The notes: a model not told the origin generated them from the letters alone. A stretch of DNA of 64,000 nucleotides from Alphaproteobacteria bacterium (GCA_017308135.1 JAFKFM010000008.1:963481-1027480); one strand, 5' to 3'. Shown: positions 8,913 to 18,478, numbered from the stretch's first letter. Program-made: numbers and translations.

Positions 8913-9881
8913 ATGGACAAAGTCAGGACCGCCGTGATCGGCACCGGCCATTTCGGCCGTTACCACGCCGACAAATACGCCAAGTCGCCGCTCTCGCAAT
9001 TCGTCGGAATCGTCGACGCCGATGCCGGGACGCGCGATACGGTCGCCGGCAAATACGGTGTGGCCGCCTTCGCCGATCATCGTGAATTGATCGGCAAAGT
9101 CGACGCGGTGTCGGTCGTCGTGCCGACCGTGCTGCATCACGACGTGGCGCGCGACCTGATCGACGCGGGCATCCATGTGCTGATCGAAAAGCCGATCGCC
9201 GAGACGGTCGAACAAGGCGCCGCCCTGGTGACGTTGGCCGACCGGCGCAATGTGGTGCTGCAGGTCGGGCATCTCCAGCGCTTCCTGCTGCAGCGCTTGG
9301 AAACCGCCACGTTCGTCGGCACGCCGCTCTATATCGAAAGCGTGCGCATCCACCCGTTCAAGCCGCGCGCGCTCGACGTGTCGGTCGTTCTCGATCTGAT
9401 GATCCACGATATCGACCTCGTCCTCGCCTTCGCGAATTCGCCCGTCGAATCGATCCACGCCATCGGCACGCCGGTCGTGACCGAGGAGGAGGATATCGCG
9501 AATGTGCGCCTGGGATTCGCGTCGGGATGTGTGGCCAACATCACCGCGAGCCGCGTGAGCCGGACGACCGAACGGCGCATGCGCCTCTTCGGCCGCGAAT
9601 CCTATGTCAGCATCGATCTGCAAAACCGGCGCTTCGCCGCTATTCGCCGGGGCGACGGCGAGCCTTGGGCGCCCGGACTGCCGCCGGTCGAGCGCATCGA
9701 GCGGGAATACGCCGACGGCGACGATCTGGCCGCCGAGATCGACAATTTCCTGGGCGCCGTGCAAGGCAAGCACAAGCCGCTGGTCGATGGGCGCGCCGGG
9801 CTTCAGGCGCTGGACGTCGCGCTGAAAATCGAGGAAGCGACGCGCGCGCATCGCGAACGCATCCTCAAGATCTACGGCTGA
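8913..9881 (+). CDS. Gfo/Idh/MocA family NAD(P)-dependent dehydrogenase, possibly acting on a nucleotide sugar
   Basis: The 322-residue protein opens with a Rossmann fold ('AVIGTGHFGRYHADKY', 7-22) and has the family's 'IEKPIAET' (91-98), whose Lys lies at the cofactor/substrate junction; residues about 125-250 form the C-terminal alpha/beta sheet domain. Such enzymes oxidise hydroxyls of sugars or nucleotide sugars, but substrate cannot be read from the motifs. Position is suggestive: its last 17 bases overlap, tail to tail, the end of lpxB. GnnA, which makes the 3-keto UDP-GlcNAc used for diamino lipid A, belongs to this family and is encoded near lpxA in some bacteria; no GnnB aminotransferase is visible here, so that role is only a hypothesis. 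Confidence 0.85.
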   Translation: MDKVRTAVIGTGHFGRYHADKYAKSPLSQFVGIVDADAGTRDTVAGKYGVAAFADHRELIGKVDAVSVVVPTVLHHDVARDLIDAGIHVLIEKPIAETVEQGAALVTLADRRNVVLQVGHLQRFLLQRLETATFVGTPLYIESVRIHPFKPRALDVSVVLDLMIHDIDLVLAFANSPVESIHAIGTPVVTEEEDIANVRLGFASGCVANITASRVSRTTERRMRLFGRESYVSIDLQNRRFAAIRRGDGEPWAPGLPPVERIEREYADGDDLAAEIDNFLGAVQGKHKPLVDGRAGLQALDVALKIEEATRAHRERILKIYG

Positions 9882-11031
9882 GAAGCTCCAGCACGGCCGA
9901 CGCCGCGCGATCCGACGGATAGACCCCCTTTCGGATTTCGCCTTCGCCGAGCTTCGCGCACACCGCGTCGAATTCGCCGCGCATCGCCGCCGCGTAAGTC
10001 TTGTCGTCGACGAGACGCGCGAGATCGGCGGCCAGCGTTTCGGGCGTGCACGCCTCCTGCAAACGCTCGGGCAGTATCTCGCGCCCCGCGATCAAATTCG
10101 GCGGCGTGACATGCGTCACCTTGATCAGGCGCCGCGCGAGGAATGCGGATAGCGCATTGACCTTGTGCCCGACCGCGACCGGCAATCGCGCGACCGCGAG
10201 TTCCAAGACCGATGTGCCCGAAATGCTGAGGGCCGCGTCGGCCGCCGCCATCGCCGCGCGCTTGTCGTCGGGCGAATTCACGCGCACCACGCGGCCAGGC
10301 AGCGTCTTGGCGAATTCGATCGACAGCGCGTCGGTGTTGGCGACATAAGGCAACAGGAACACCGGCGCTTTGCGGCCAGCTGCGAACAAGCGCAGCGCGT
10401 CGCCGAAGATCGGCGCCATGCGGTTGAACACGCCGCGCCGGCTGCCGGGCAAAACCTCGATCACCAGATCGTCGGGCGCGATGCCACGCGCCGCGCGGAA
10501 GGCGTCGCGCGCGCCCGGTACCGGCAAGGCTTCGATCGACGGATGGCCGACATAGATCGCCTTCAAGCCCAGCGTGGCGAAGAAATCCGGCTCGAACGGA
10601 AACAGCGCCAGGATCGCGTCGACGCGGCGCTTGAGTTTTTTCGCGCGCCCCGGACGCCATGCCCAAAGCTGCGGCGCCACGTATTGGACGATCGCGACGC
10701 CCGTATCGCGCACGCGATCGGCGACGCGCAAGCCGAAGCTGGGCGCGTCGATCAGCACGACGACATCGGGCTTGACCGCGCGGATCGCATTGGCCGTGCG
10801 CTTCAGCCGGTCGAGAATGACCGGAAGTTTCGGCAGCACTTCGACGAAGCCCATCACCGACAGATCGCCGATCGGGAACAGCGTTTCCAGACCTTCGGCC
10901 GCCATGCGCTCGCCGCCGATTCCGGCGAAACGCAACGACGGATCTTGCTTGCGCAAACTCGCCATCAGCTTGGCGCCGAGATTGTCGCCCGACGGTTCGG
11001 CCGCGACGAGGAAGACCAGCTTGCCGGTCAT
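9865..11031 (-). CDS. lpxB: Lipid-A-disaccharide synthase
   Basis: LpxB joins UDP-2,3-diacylglucosamine and lipid X to give the disaccharide of lipid A, at the cytoplasmic face of the inner membrane. The 388-residue protein (E. coli 382) starts 'MTGKLVFLVAAEPSGDNLGA', with the conserved G-x-x-S/P-G-D; 'AGIGGERM' and the C-terminal UDP-sugar site 'ISGTSVLELA' follow, as in family GT19. The open frame runs on upstream into lpxI, but the ATG at 11031 shares ATGA with the lpxI stop and gives the family start. It is the last gene of the lipid A block; its end overlaps the convergent dehydrogenase gene by 17 bp. Confidence 0.96.
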   Translation of the reverse strand: MTGKLVFLVAAEPSGDNLGAKLMASLRKQDPSLRFAGIGGERMAAEGLETLFPIGDLSVMGFVEVLPKLPVILDRLKRTANAIRAVKPDVVVLIDAPSFGLRVADRVRDTGVAIVQYVAPQLWAWRPGRAKKLKRRVDAILALFPFEPDFFATLGLKAIYVGHPSIEALPVPGARDAFRAARGIAPDDLVIEVLPGSRRGVFNRMAPIFGDALRLFAAGRKAPVFLLPYVANTDALSIEFAKTLPGRVVRVNSPDDKRAAMAAADAALSISGTSVLELAVARLPVAVGHKVNALSAFLARRLIKVTHVTPPNLIAGREILPERLQEACTPETLAADLARLVDDKTYAAAMRGEFDAVCAKLGEGEIRKGVYPSDRAASAVLELLSRRS

Positions 11032-11816
11032 GGCGCCACGCCATAGACGAAGATGCCGGCCGCGTCGGCCGCTTGCGCCATCGCGTCGCGATCCATGACG
11101 ATCGCCGCCCCCGCCTCCACCGCAATGCCGCGCAAGCCCGCGCGCTTGGCCTGATCGATCGTGTCGAGCCCGATCGTCGGCAGATCGACGCGCCGGTCCT
11201 GTCCCGGCATCGCCGCCTTCACCAGAATGCCGCCCGGCAAGGGCGCGTTGCGGATCAGCGCCGTCGTGCCGCCGCGCCCTTCCTTGGCGCGCACTTCGCC
11301 GTCGCGCACCAGCACGGCTTGGCCGCGTTCGGTCCGGCCCAAGGCCTTGGCGGCGGCGAAGCCCGCATCGATATCCGCGCGCTCCTTGTCCGTCGGTGAT
11401 TCCTTTCCGTAAGCGCCGGCCGTCGCGAGAAGATCGGGCCGCAATTCCGGCACCCCCATGACCGTGAAGCCCGCGCGCTCGACTTCGGCGAGGACCCGCG
11501 CAAGCAGCGATGCGTCCCCGCCCCACACGGGCAGCAGGCGCAGCAGCACGCGAAAGCCCGTCCAGTCGAGCCGGAGCCCCGCGAAAGACGGGCGCAAGAA
11601 CAAGCCGGCCATGCCGACATGCGTGCAGCCCGCTTGGCGCAACGCGGCGAAAATCGCACCCGCTTTGCCGACGGGCAAAATCACATCGGCGAGTTTGGGA
11701 TCGACCGAGCCTTCGAGGCCGAGCACGAACATGTCGGGCCGCGCTTCGCGCAGCAACTCGGGCAGTCTTCCCCCGCTGGCGATCAGACCGATCTTCAACG
11801 GAGAGGCCGGGATCAT
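11028..11816 (-). CDS. lpxI: UDP-2,3-diacylglucosamine diphosphatase LpxI
   Basis: LpxI hydrolyses UDP-2,3-diacylglucosamine to lipid X and UMP; it replaces LpxH in most alphaproteobacteria. The 262-residue protein has the N-terminal 'IGLIASGGRLPELL' and the C-terminal catalytic domain with 'GQAVLVRDG', 'PGQDRRVDLPTIG' (the invariant Asp-Leu-Pro) and 'GIAVEAGAAIVMDRD'. The usual Glu-Gly-Thr-Asp segment reads 'EGRGGTTALI', a small departure. It follows lpxA by 7 bp and overlaps lpxB by ATGA, so lpxA, lpxI and lpxB should be made in step. Confidence 0.94.
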   Translation of the reverse strand: MIPASPLKIGLIASGGRLPELLREARPDMFVLGLEGSVDPKLADVILPVGKAGAIFAALRQAGCTHVGMAGLFLRPSFAGLRLDWTGFRVLLRLLPVWGGDASLLARVLAEVERAGFTVMGVPELRPDLLATAGAYGKESPTDKERADIDAGFAAAKALGRTERGQAVLVRDGEVRAKEGRGGTTALIRNAPLPGGILVKAAMPGQDRRVDLPTIGLDTIDQAKRAGLRGIAVEAGAAIVMDRDAMAQAADAAGIFVYGVAP

Positions 11817-11823
11817 CGGCGGC

Positions 11824-12645
11824 TCACGCCGCCCCGTCGGCCTTGGGCAGGCACAGCGAACGGTTGTTGGCGGTGCGGATGAACTCGACGATATCCATCA
11901 CCGGCGCCACATGCGCGTGCAGCTTGGTCGCGTCGTCCAGCCGTTCGGCCAACGTGCCTTCCTGCGCGAACAGCAGGCGATAGGCGGTGCGCAGATCATG
12001 GATCTGGTCACGGCTGAAACCGCGGCGCTTCAAGCCGACGATGTTGAGGCCTTGAAGGCGCGCGCGATCGCCGGTGACCATGCCGTAGGGGATCACGTCG
12101 CCCTCGACGCCGGTCATGCCGCCGATCATCGCGTATTTGCCGATGCGCACGAATTGGTGCACGGCCGAGTTGCCGCCGACGATCGCGTACTCGCCGACTT
12201 CGACATGGCCGCCGAGCGTGGCGTTGTTGACCAGCACGACGCCGTCGTTGACGCGGCAATCATGCGCGACATGGGCGCCGACCATGATCAGGCAATTGGC
12301 GCCCACCGTCGTCAGCGACGTGCCGCCCGCCGTGCCGGGATGCATCGTCGCGTGTTCGCGGATGATCGTGTCGGCACCGACCGTCAGGCGTGTGGGTTCG
12401 CCCTTGTATTTGCGGTCCTGCGGCGGCTGTCCCACCGCGGCGAAAGGATGGATGACGACGCGCGCGCCGATATCGGTATGGCCGGCGACGACGGCATGGC
12501 TGATGAGTTCGACGCCCGCGCCTAGCTTCACGTTGGGGCCGACGATGCAATAAGGTCCGATCTTGACTCCAGCCCCCAGCTCGGCGCCCGGTTCGACGAT
12601 CGCCGTCGGGTGGATCGACGTCACGGTCTGAGACGTATCGTCCAT
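11824..12645 (-). CDS. lpxA: UDP-N-acetylglucosamine acyltransferase LpxA
   Basis: LpxA moves a hydroxyacyl chain from ACP to O-3 (or N-3) of the UDP-sugar, the first step of lipid A synthesis. The 273-residue protein has a left-handed beta helix of hexapeptide repeats (about 5-185; for example 'IHPTAIVEPGAELGAGVKIG'), the catalytic His in 'VGAHVAHDC', and a helical C-terminal domain. The ATG at 12645 shares one base with the fabZ stop (TGATG). The open frame extends into fabZ without homology. Whether the acceptor is ordinary UDP-GlcNAc or its 3-amino form cannot be decided from sequence alone. Confidence 0.96.
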   Translation of the reverse strand: MDDTSQTVTSIHPTAIVEPGAELGAGVKIGPYCIVGPNVKLGAGVELISHAVVAGHTDIGARVVIHPFAAVGQPPQDRKYKGEPTRLTVGADTIIREHATMHPGTAGGTSLTTVGANCLIMVGAHVAHDCRVNDGVVLVNNATLGGHVEVGEYAIVGGNSAVHQFVRIGKYAMIGGMTGVEGDVIPYGMVTGDRARLQGLNIVGLKRRGFSRDQIHDLRTAYRLLFAQEGTLAERLDDATKLHAHVAPVMDIVEFIRTANNRSLCLPKADGAA

Positions 12646-13121
12646 CACCGGTCCCGGATCATCGCCGAGAACGTCGCTTCCGCGACGCGCTGGCCGTCGA
12701 CGGTCGCGACACCCTGGAAACGCCACACCATGCCGCGCGAGCGGTCCTTGGTGACCAGAATGCGCAGCTGATCGCCGGGGCCGACGGGCTTGCGGAAGCG
12801 CGCCTCGTCGATCCCCATGAAATAGACGAGTTTGCCTTCCGCACTCGGCCCCAGCGTATGCACGACCAGCACGCCGGCGGTCTGCGCCATCGCTTCGACG
12901 ATCAGCACGCCGGGCATCACCGGATGGCCGGGGAAATGGCCCTGAAAGAAATACTCGTTGATCGTGACGTTCTTGACGCCGACCGCGCTCTCGTCCGACT
13001 TCACCTCGACGACCTTGTCGATCATCAGGAACGGATAGCGATGCGGGATCATATCGACGATGCGGTCGATCTCGATCGTCTCGCCGATGGGCGCGGTTTG
13101 CGGCGGGGTTTGGTCGTTCAT
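12645..13121 (-). CDS. fabZ: 3-hydroxyacyl-ACP dehydratase FabZ
   Basis: FabZ dehydrates (3R)-hydroxyacyl-ACP in fatty acid elongation and so competes with LpxA and LpxD for the same substrate, which explains its place in this cluster. The 158-residue hot-dog-fold protein has '[12 protein letters not shown]' near 33-44, the catalytic His and Glu in '[20 protein letters not shown]' and the C-terminal beta strands. The start at 13121 (M-N-D-Q) overlaps the lpxD stop as ATGA; the open frame upstream lies inside lpxD and is very basic, so it is not coding. Confidence 0.96.
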   Translation of the reverse strand: MNDQTPPQTAPIGETIEIDRIVDMIPHRYPFLMIDKVVEVKSDESAVGVKNVTINEYFFQGHFPGHPVMPGVLIVEAMAQTAGVLVVHTLGPSAEGKLVYFMGIDEARFRKPVGPGDQLRILVTKDRSRGMVWRFQGVATVDGQRVAEATFSAMIRDR

Positions 13122-14167
13122 TCTTCTCTTCCGTCTTCGCTTGCGTCGCCGGTCTCGCGTTTGACGAGCTGGCGCAACTTGGCGGCTTGGCGGCGCCACT
13201 CGCCGATCGGAACCGCCGGCGATCCGCCGACGGCGCCGCCGGCCGGCACGTTACGCGACACGCCCGCCTGCGCGGCGACGCGCGCCCCGTCGCCGATCTT
13301 GAGATGGCCCGCGATGCCCCCTTGCCCGCCGACCATCACCTGATCGCCCAGCTCGGTCGAGCCGGAAATGCCGACTTGCGACACGATCACGCTGGCCTTG
13401 CCGATCTTCACGTTGTGCCCGATCTGGACCAGGTTGTCTATCCAGGTACCTGGTCCGATCACGGTGTCGGAAGCGCTGCCGCGATCGATGCAGGTATTGG
13501 CGCCGATCTCGCACTTGTCGCCAATGCGCACGATGCCGAGCTGCGGCACCTTCACGAAACCCGTCGGCTCGATCGCGAAACCGAACCCGTCCTGCCCGAT
13601 GCGGCAGCCCGGATAGATCGCGACCTGGCGGCCGATCACCGCATGGCTGATCGACGCGTTGGCGCCGACGCTCGAACCGTCGCCCAACTCGACCGCTTCG
13701 CCGATCGTCGCGTTGGGCCCGATCGCGCAGCCCGCGCCGATCTTGGCGCCCGCCAGGATCACGGCATTGGGCCCGACGCTCGTGCCGTCGCCCAATGTCG
13801 CGGTCGGATCGACGAACGCCGTCGGATGGATGCCGGCGGCGGCGACGGGCTTGGGATGGAACGCGGCCGCGACGCGCGCATAAGCGGCGTAAGCCGTGCG
13901 CGTGGTCAGCGCCAAAGCCGACGCCGGCGCGCGCGCGGCAAGGGCGGGATGTAGCAGCACGGCACCCGCATTGGTCGCGGCGAGATCGGCGAGATAGCGC
14001 TTGTTGTCGAGGAACGAAACATGCGCCGGACCGGCGTCGGAAAGCGACGCCACGCCGTCGAACTCGCGCGCGAGATCGGCACCCGCCGGCGCCGCGGCGC
14101 CGGATATCTCGATCAAGCGCCCGAGAGAAAGGCGCCCCGCCCAAGGATGGAAGCGCCTATCGGCCAT
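13118..14167 (-). CDS. lpxD: UDP-3-O-acylglucosamine N-acyltransferase LpxD
   Basis: LpxD adds the second hydroxyacyl chain to UDP-3-O-acylglucosamine. The 349-residue protein has the N-terminal uridine-binding domain (to about 105, including '[13 protein letters not shown]'), then a long run of hexapeptide repeats from '[17 protein letters not shown]' to about 320, and a charged C-terminal tail. The catalytic His lies in '[14 protein letters not shown]'. Length is close to E. coli LpxD (341). It follows ompH by 42 bp and overlaps fabZ by four bases. Confidence 0.96.
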   Translation of the reverse strand: MADRRFHPWAGRLSLGRLIEISGAAAPAGADLAREFDGVASLSDAGPAHVSFLDNKRYLADLAATNAGAVLLHPALAARAPASALALTTRTAYAAYARVAAAFHPKPVAAAGIHPTAFVDPTATLGDGTSVGPNAVILAGAKIGAGCAIGPNATIGEAVELGDGSSVGANASISHAVIGRQVAIYPGCRIGQDGFGFAIEPTGFVKVPQLGIVRIGDKCEIGANTCIDRGSASDTVIGPGTWIDNLVQIGHNVKIGKASVIVSQVGISGSTELGDQVMVGGQGGIAGHLKIGDGARVAAQAGVSRNVPAGGAVGGSPAVPIGEWRRQAAKLRQLVKRETGDASEDGREE

Positions 14168-14209
14168 GATCGTCGCGGACGCGGGCGTGCCCCGGGGGCG
14201 GCGGCCGCG

Positions 14210-14872
14210 TCAGTTACCCATCGAGGCGGTCGGGATGCGGCGGTTCAAGCGCCGCGCGACTTCGCCCGACACGTCGAGCGCCGAGCGCGCGACGAAGATG
14301 AACGTGTTCGGCAGGACGATTTGATATTCCTGCTCGTTCATCACTTCGATGACCGATTCCGTCAGCGCCTGCTGAACCTTGCCGGCGGCGTCGGAATAGG
14401 ATTGCTCGAGATTGCGCCGGCGCGTCTGGATCTGCTGCTGGGCGTTGGCGACGCGATCCTCGAACTGGCGGCGGCGCTGGTTGAACGCGTCCTGCGACAG
14501 CACGTTGCGCTGGCCGGTGAGTTCCTCCTCGGCCTTGCGCAACTCGCCTTCCTGGCGCTGGGCGTCGTTCTGCAACGCCGTGCGCTGACGCTCGGCCTGC
14601 GAATTCAGGTTCTGCATCGCGGTCGACGCGCGCATCACGGCGTCGACGTCGAAGAACACGATCTGCGTGCCCTTGGGCGGCAATTCAGTCGACAAAGCCG
14701 GCGCGGCGGCGCCACCGGCGGCGGGTGCGGCCGGCGCCTGGCGCGGCTGGGCCGGTGCGGGGCGCTGCTGTTGCTGCTGCTGCGCAGCGGCGGGTGCGGC
14801 GGCCAATGCCAAGGCCAAGCCAGCCATGGCGGCGAGTTGCGCGGCGCGCGCGCGGAAAGCGATCGTCGACAT
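14210..14872 (-). CDS. OmpH/Skp family periplasmic chaperone
   Basis: Skp-type chaperones hold unfolded outer-membrane proteins in the periplasm on their way to BamA. The 220-residue protein has a signal peptide ('LAAMAGLALALAAAPAAA', cleavage near 30) followed by a low-complexity linker rich in Gln, Pro and Ala, including six consecutive Gln, to about residue 62. The OmpH core then begins ('QIVFFDVDAVMRAS') and runs as a long helix-forming, Gln/Arg/Glu-rich coiled coil (about 85-165). The linker is longer than in E. coli Skp (161 residues in total). It sits 18 bp after bamA, the usual partner. Confidence 0.92.
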   Translation of the reverse strand: MSTIAFRARAAQLAAMAGLALALAAAPAAAQQQQQQRPAPAQPRQAPAAPAAGGAAAPALSTELPPKGTQIVFFDVDAVMRASTAMQNLNSQAERQRTALQNDAQRQEGELRKAEEELTGQRNVLSQDAFNQRRRQFEDRVANAQQQIQTRRRNLEQSYSDAAGKVQQALTESVIEVMNEQEYQIVLPNTFIFVARSALDVSGEVARRLNRRIPTASMGN

Positions 14873-14890
14873 CGGTATCCTCTTGGGTGA

Positions 14891-17203
14891 CTAGAACCGC
14901 GAACCGAATTGGAAACGGAACAGTTCGGTGCGGTCGAATTCTTCCTTGACCACGGCCTTGGCCAAGCTGACGCGGATCGGACCGAAGGGCGAGCGCCACA
15001 TCAGACCCGCACCGACGCTGGCGCGCAGACTGGAGCTGTCCTGAATGGGCGAGTTCGCACCGGGACGGCCGGGCCCCGGCCGATCGATCGACCACAAGCT
15101 GCCAACGTCGGAGAACAGCGCGCCGCGCAGTCCGAATTCCTTCGGCAGGCCGGTCGGGAATTGCAGTTCGGCCGTCGTCGTATAGAAGCGATTGCCGCCC
15201 AACGCGCCGCCGGTCGTCTGATCGCGCGGGCCGACACCTTGGGTGCGGAAGCCGCGCAGATTGTCGCCGCCCAGGAAGTAACGGTGCTGCAAGCGCACGC
15301 GATCGTCGGACAGGCCGAAGATGTAGCCGACTTCGCCGGTCAGCGCGATCACGTATTCGGGAATGATCGGATAATAGAAGCCGCCCGAAACGCCCGAACG
15401 CAGGAACTTGGCGTCGCCGCCCGCCCCCGCGACGTCGTTGGTGAGGCGCACATAATAACCGTCGGTCGGATCCTGACGGTCGTCACGGCGATCGTAGCTC
15501 GTGGTATGGCCGAAGCCCGACAGCAGAACTTCGCCCGCGGCATCCTTGACGACATTCGAAGCGCCCGCATCGACGTTGGTGACTTCGTCGTTGCGGATCG
15601 TGTAGCGCACTTCTTGCGTCAGATATTCCGTGATCGGATAGGTCAATCGCGGAATGGCGCCGGTCGTGCGGTAGTCGTAGCCGGCTTCGCGCTGGTAGTC
15701 GCGCTGCAAGCGGAACAGATCGATACCCGCCGCCATATCCCGGTCGAGGAAATAAGGCTGCGTGAACGAGAAATCGATCTGCTGACGGCGACCCGAGATC
15801 GTGCCGCCGAGGCGGATATCCTGGCCGCGGCCGAGCAGATTGCGTTCGCGGATCGAGGTGTCGAACAACGGACCGTCGGCGGAGGAGTAGCCGACGCCGA
15901 ACGAAACTTCGCCGGTCGATTTTTCCTGCACTTCGACGTTCACGACCGACTTGTCGGGCGCGTCGCCGGGCGTATTCGTGATGTCGACGCGATCGAAGTA
16001 GCCGAGCGCGCGGATACGTTCGCGCGAACGGCGGATCTTGGCGTTGTTGAGGGCGTCGCCCTCGACCAGCTGCATCTCGCGGCGGATGACCTTGTCGATC
16101 GTGCGGACGTTGCCGACGATGTTCACGCGCTCGACATAAACGCGCGGGCCTTCCTGCACTTCGAACACGATCGCGATCGTGCGGCCGTCGCGGTCGCGCG
16201 TCACGCGCGGGCGCACGTCGGCGAAGCCGAAACCCTTCGAATTGGCGTAGTCGGTCAGCGCGTTGACCGAACCTTCGACCTTGTCGGCGTTGTACCACGA
16301 CCCTTCCGACGCGGTGACCTGACGGATCAGATCCTCCGGCTTCAGATCGCGGATCTGCGACACGACTTCGATCTTGCCGAAGCGGTAGCGCTCGCCCTCG
16401 TCCAGCGTGAAGGTGACGTTGAAGCCCGCGCGATCGGGCGACAACTCCGCGATCGCCGAAACGACGCGGAAATCGGCGTAGCCGTAGGACAGGTAATATT
16501 TGCGCAGCAATTCGCGGTCGTAGGACAGACGATCGGGATCGTACACGTCGTCGTTCGACAGGAACCGCCACCAGCGGCTTTCGCGCGTCTGGATCTGCTC
16601 GCGCAACGAACCGTCGGCGAATTCCTTGTTGCCGACGAAATTGATGCGCTGAATGCCGGTGATCGCGCCTTCTTCGATCTCGTAGACCACGTCGACGCGG
16701 TTCTGCGGAAGTTCGATGATCTTCGGCTCGACCGTCGCGGCGAAGCGGCCGGTGCGGCGATAGATGTCTTGAAGGCGCTTCACGTCCGCTTGGATCTTCG
16801 CGCGCGTGAACACGGTGCGCGGCTTCAAGCCCATTTCGGGGGTCAGCGTTTCGTCCTTGATGCGGCTGTTGCCTTCGAAGGCGATGCGATTGACGATCGG
16901 GTTCTCGACCACGCGCACGACCAGCGCGCTGCCTTCCTGGCGCAACGTCACGTCGGCGAACAGGCCCGTGCCGAACAGCGCCTTCAACGCCTTATCGAGA
17001 TTTTCGCCGTCGAGCGTGTCGCCGGGCTGGATCGCGACGTAGGAGCGCACGGTTTCCGGCGCGATACGCTGCGTGCCTTCGATGCGGATTTCCTGGACGG
17101 CGCCGGACATGACGCCTTGGCGCGTGGTGAACTGTGCGGCGGCCGGCGCGGCGCATGCCGCAGCCAGCGCCAATACGGCGCACGCGGCGCGCAGCGCCTT
17201 CAT
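14891..17203 (-). CDS. bamA: Outer membrane protein assembly factor BamA
   Basis: BamA is the Omp85 core of the machine that folds beta-barrel proteins into the outer membrane. From the ATG at 17203 it has 770 residues: a signal peptide ('MKALRAACAVLALAAACA', cleavage after AAA-Q), five POTRA domains (about 30-425; 'FEGNSRIKDE' and 'VNIVGNVRTIDKVIRREM' are typical), and a C-terminal 16-strand barrel ending in Phe. The L6 lid motif reads 'LRGF' instead of VRGF. The frame is open to an ATG at 17242; 17203 is preferred because AAGGCGA lies at good distance, but 17242 would also give a signal peptide. The 149-bp gap after rseP could hold a separate promoter. Confidence 0.95.
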   Translation of the reverse strand: MKALRAACAVLALAAACAAPAAAQFTTRQGVMSGAVQEIRIEGTQRIAPETVRSYVAIQPGDTLDGENLDKALKALFGTGLFADVTLRQEGSALVVRVVENPIVNRIAFEGNSRIKDETLTPEMGLKPRTVFTRAKIQADVKRLQDIYRRTGRFAATVEPKIIELPQNRVDVVYEIEEGAITGIQRINFVGNKEFADGSLREQIQTRESRWWRFLSNDDVYDPDRLSYDRELLRKYYLSYGYADFRVVSAIAELSPDRAGFNVTFTLDEGERYRFGKIEVVSQIRDLKPEDLIRQVTASEGSWYNADKVEGSVNALTDYANSKGFGFADVRPRVTRDRDGRTIAIVFEVQEGPRVYVERVNIVGNVRTIDKVIRREMQLVEGDALNNAKIRRSRERIRALGYFDRVDITNTPGDAPDKSVVNVEVQEKSTGEVSFGVGYSSADGPLFDTSIRERNLLGRGQDIRLGGTISGRRQQIDFSFTQPYFLDRDMAAGIDLFRLQRDYQREAGYDYRTTGAIPRLTYPITEYLTQEVRYTIRNDEVTNVDAGASNVVKDAAGEVLLSGFGHTTSYDRRDDRQDPTDGYYVRLTNDVAGAGGDAKFLRSGVSGGFYYPIIPEYVIALTGEVGYIFGLSDDRVRLQHRYFLGGDNLRGFRTQGVGPRDQTTGGALGGNRFYTTTAELQFPTGLPKEFGLRGALFSDVGSLWSIDRPGPGRPGANSPIQDSSSLRASVGAGLMWRSPFGPIRVSLAKAVVKEEFDRTELFRFQFGSRF

Positions 17204-17352
17204 GCCGCTCGCCTTCTTGCCGAATTCAGTCCCGTCAGCCATGCGAACCCGTGAACCCGCCCTAAACCATAAACGCCCGTCGCAGCCGCCAAATTGACGA
17301 CTCCGCCATCTCTTACTTACCCGAATCCCGGCCGAAGATCACGAGATGGGAA

Positions 17353-18474
17353 TCAAGAGACCAGCCCGACGAGGAAACGGACCGCGCCCGTATGGACGAG
17401 GTCGTTCCAAGTCGCGAAAATCATGAGGGTTATAACCAAAGCGAAGCCGATCCGGAAACCGTAATCGACCGCCCGTTCGGGCAAGGGTTTGCCGCGTACC
17501 GCTTCGGCCGCGTAAAGCACCAAATGCCCGCCGTCGAGCATCGGAATCGGGAACAGGTTGATCAGGCCCAGATTGACCGACAAAACCGCCATGAACACGA
17601 TCAGACTGGCAATTCCGCCCTGCGCGACCTCGCCCGACATCTGGGCGATGCGGATCGGCCCGCCCAATTCCTCGGTCCCGCGACTGCCGGTAACGATCTG
17701 ACCGAGCGCCTTCAGCGTGCCGGTGGTCTGGTTCCAAACCTCCCCACCCGCCCGCCAGATCGCCTCGGCCGGGTTGTGGCGCTTGAAGGCCACACCCTGG
17801 CCGCGAATGCCCAGGCGCGCGATGCGTACATTGTTGCCCAGCCGGTCGGTTTCCTGAATGACCGTCGGCACGGCGTTCAGATCGACCGGCACGCCACCAC
17901 GATCCACCTGGATATTCAAAGGCTTGTCGAGATTGAGCTGGACGATGCGCTGGATATCTTCGAAGCGCTCGATCCCCGATCCGTTGATCGCGACGATCAG
18001 ATCGCCTTCCTGCAGACCGGCGCGCGCGGCGGCCGAATCTTCGACCACCCCGCCGACCCTTGCCGGCGTGAAAGGCTGGCCGATGAAGGCGAACACGCCG
18101 GCGAAAAGCACGATCGCCAGCAGGAAATTCGCCGCCGGCCCGGCCGCCACCACGGCGGCGCGCTGGGCGAGCGTCTTGTGATGGAACGAGACCTTGCGCT
18201 CCTCGGCGGTCATTTCCCGGACTTCGCCCGAGGGGGTCGAAGCAGCATCGGCATCGCCGAACATCTTCACGTAGCCGCCCAGCGGCAGCAGCGCCACCTT
18301 CCAGCGCGTGCCCGATTTGTCGGTCCAGCCGAACAACTCGCGCCCGAAGCCGATCGAGAACACCTCGACCTTCACGCCGCAGCGTCTGGCGACCCAGTAA
18401 TGCCCCAGCTCGTGGAAGAAAATCAGGACCGAGAGGACGAGCAAGAACGGCAGAACATAATCAAACAAATTCAT
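17353..18474 (-). CDS. rseP: RseP/RIP family membrane metalloprotease
   Basis: Site-2 proteases cut membrane-spanning anti-sigma factors and signal-peptide remnants. The 373-residue protein has the zinc motif 'HELGH' in its first helix (about 22-26), a PDZ domain in the middle ('SAAARAGLQEGDLIVAINGS', around 155-175), and the third ligand in 'PMLDGGH' near the C-terminal helices. E. coli RseP is longer (450) because it has two PDZ domains; one is usual here. The ATG at 18474 lies 4 bp after the dxr stop; the upstream open frame lies within dxr. The adjacent bamA links it to envelope homeostasis. Confidence 0.94.
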   Translation of the reverse strand: MNLFDYVLPFLLVLSVLIFFHELGHYWVARRCGVKVEVFSIGFGRELFGWTDKSGTRWKVALLPLGGYVKMFGDADAASTPSGEVREMTAEERKVSFHHKTLAQRAAVVAAGPAANFLLAIVLFAGVFAFIGQPFTPARVGGVVEDSAAARAGLQEGDLIVAINGSGIERFEDIQRIVQLNLDKPLNIQVDRGGVPVDLNAVPTVIQETDRLGNNVRIARLGIRGQGVAFKRHNPAEAIWRAGGEVWNQTTGTLKALGQIVTGSRGTEELGGPIRIAQMSGEVAQGGIASLIVFMAVLSVNLGLINLFPIPMLDGGHLVLYAAEAVRGKPLPERAVDYGFRIGFALVITLMIFATWNDLVHTGAVRFLVGLVS

Positions 18475-18478
18475 ATTA

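Noticed and set aside
14909..17254. A 781-codon open frame on the + strand opposite bamA
   Set aside because: Same antisense artefact: low-complexity composition with no recognisable fold, covering bamA exactly.
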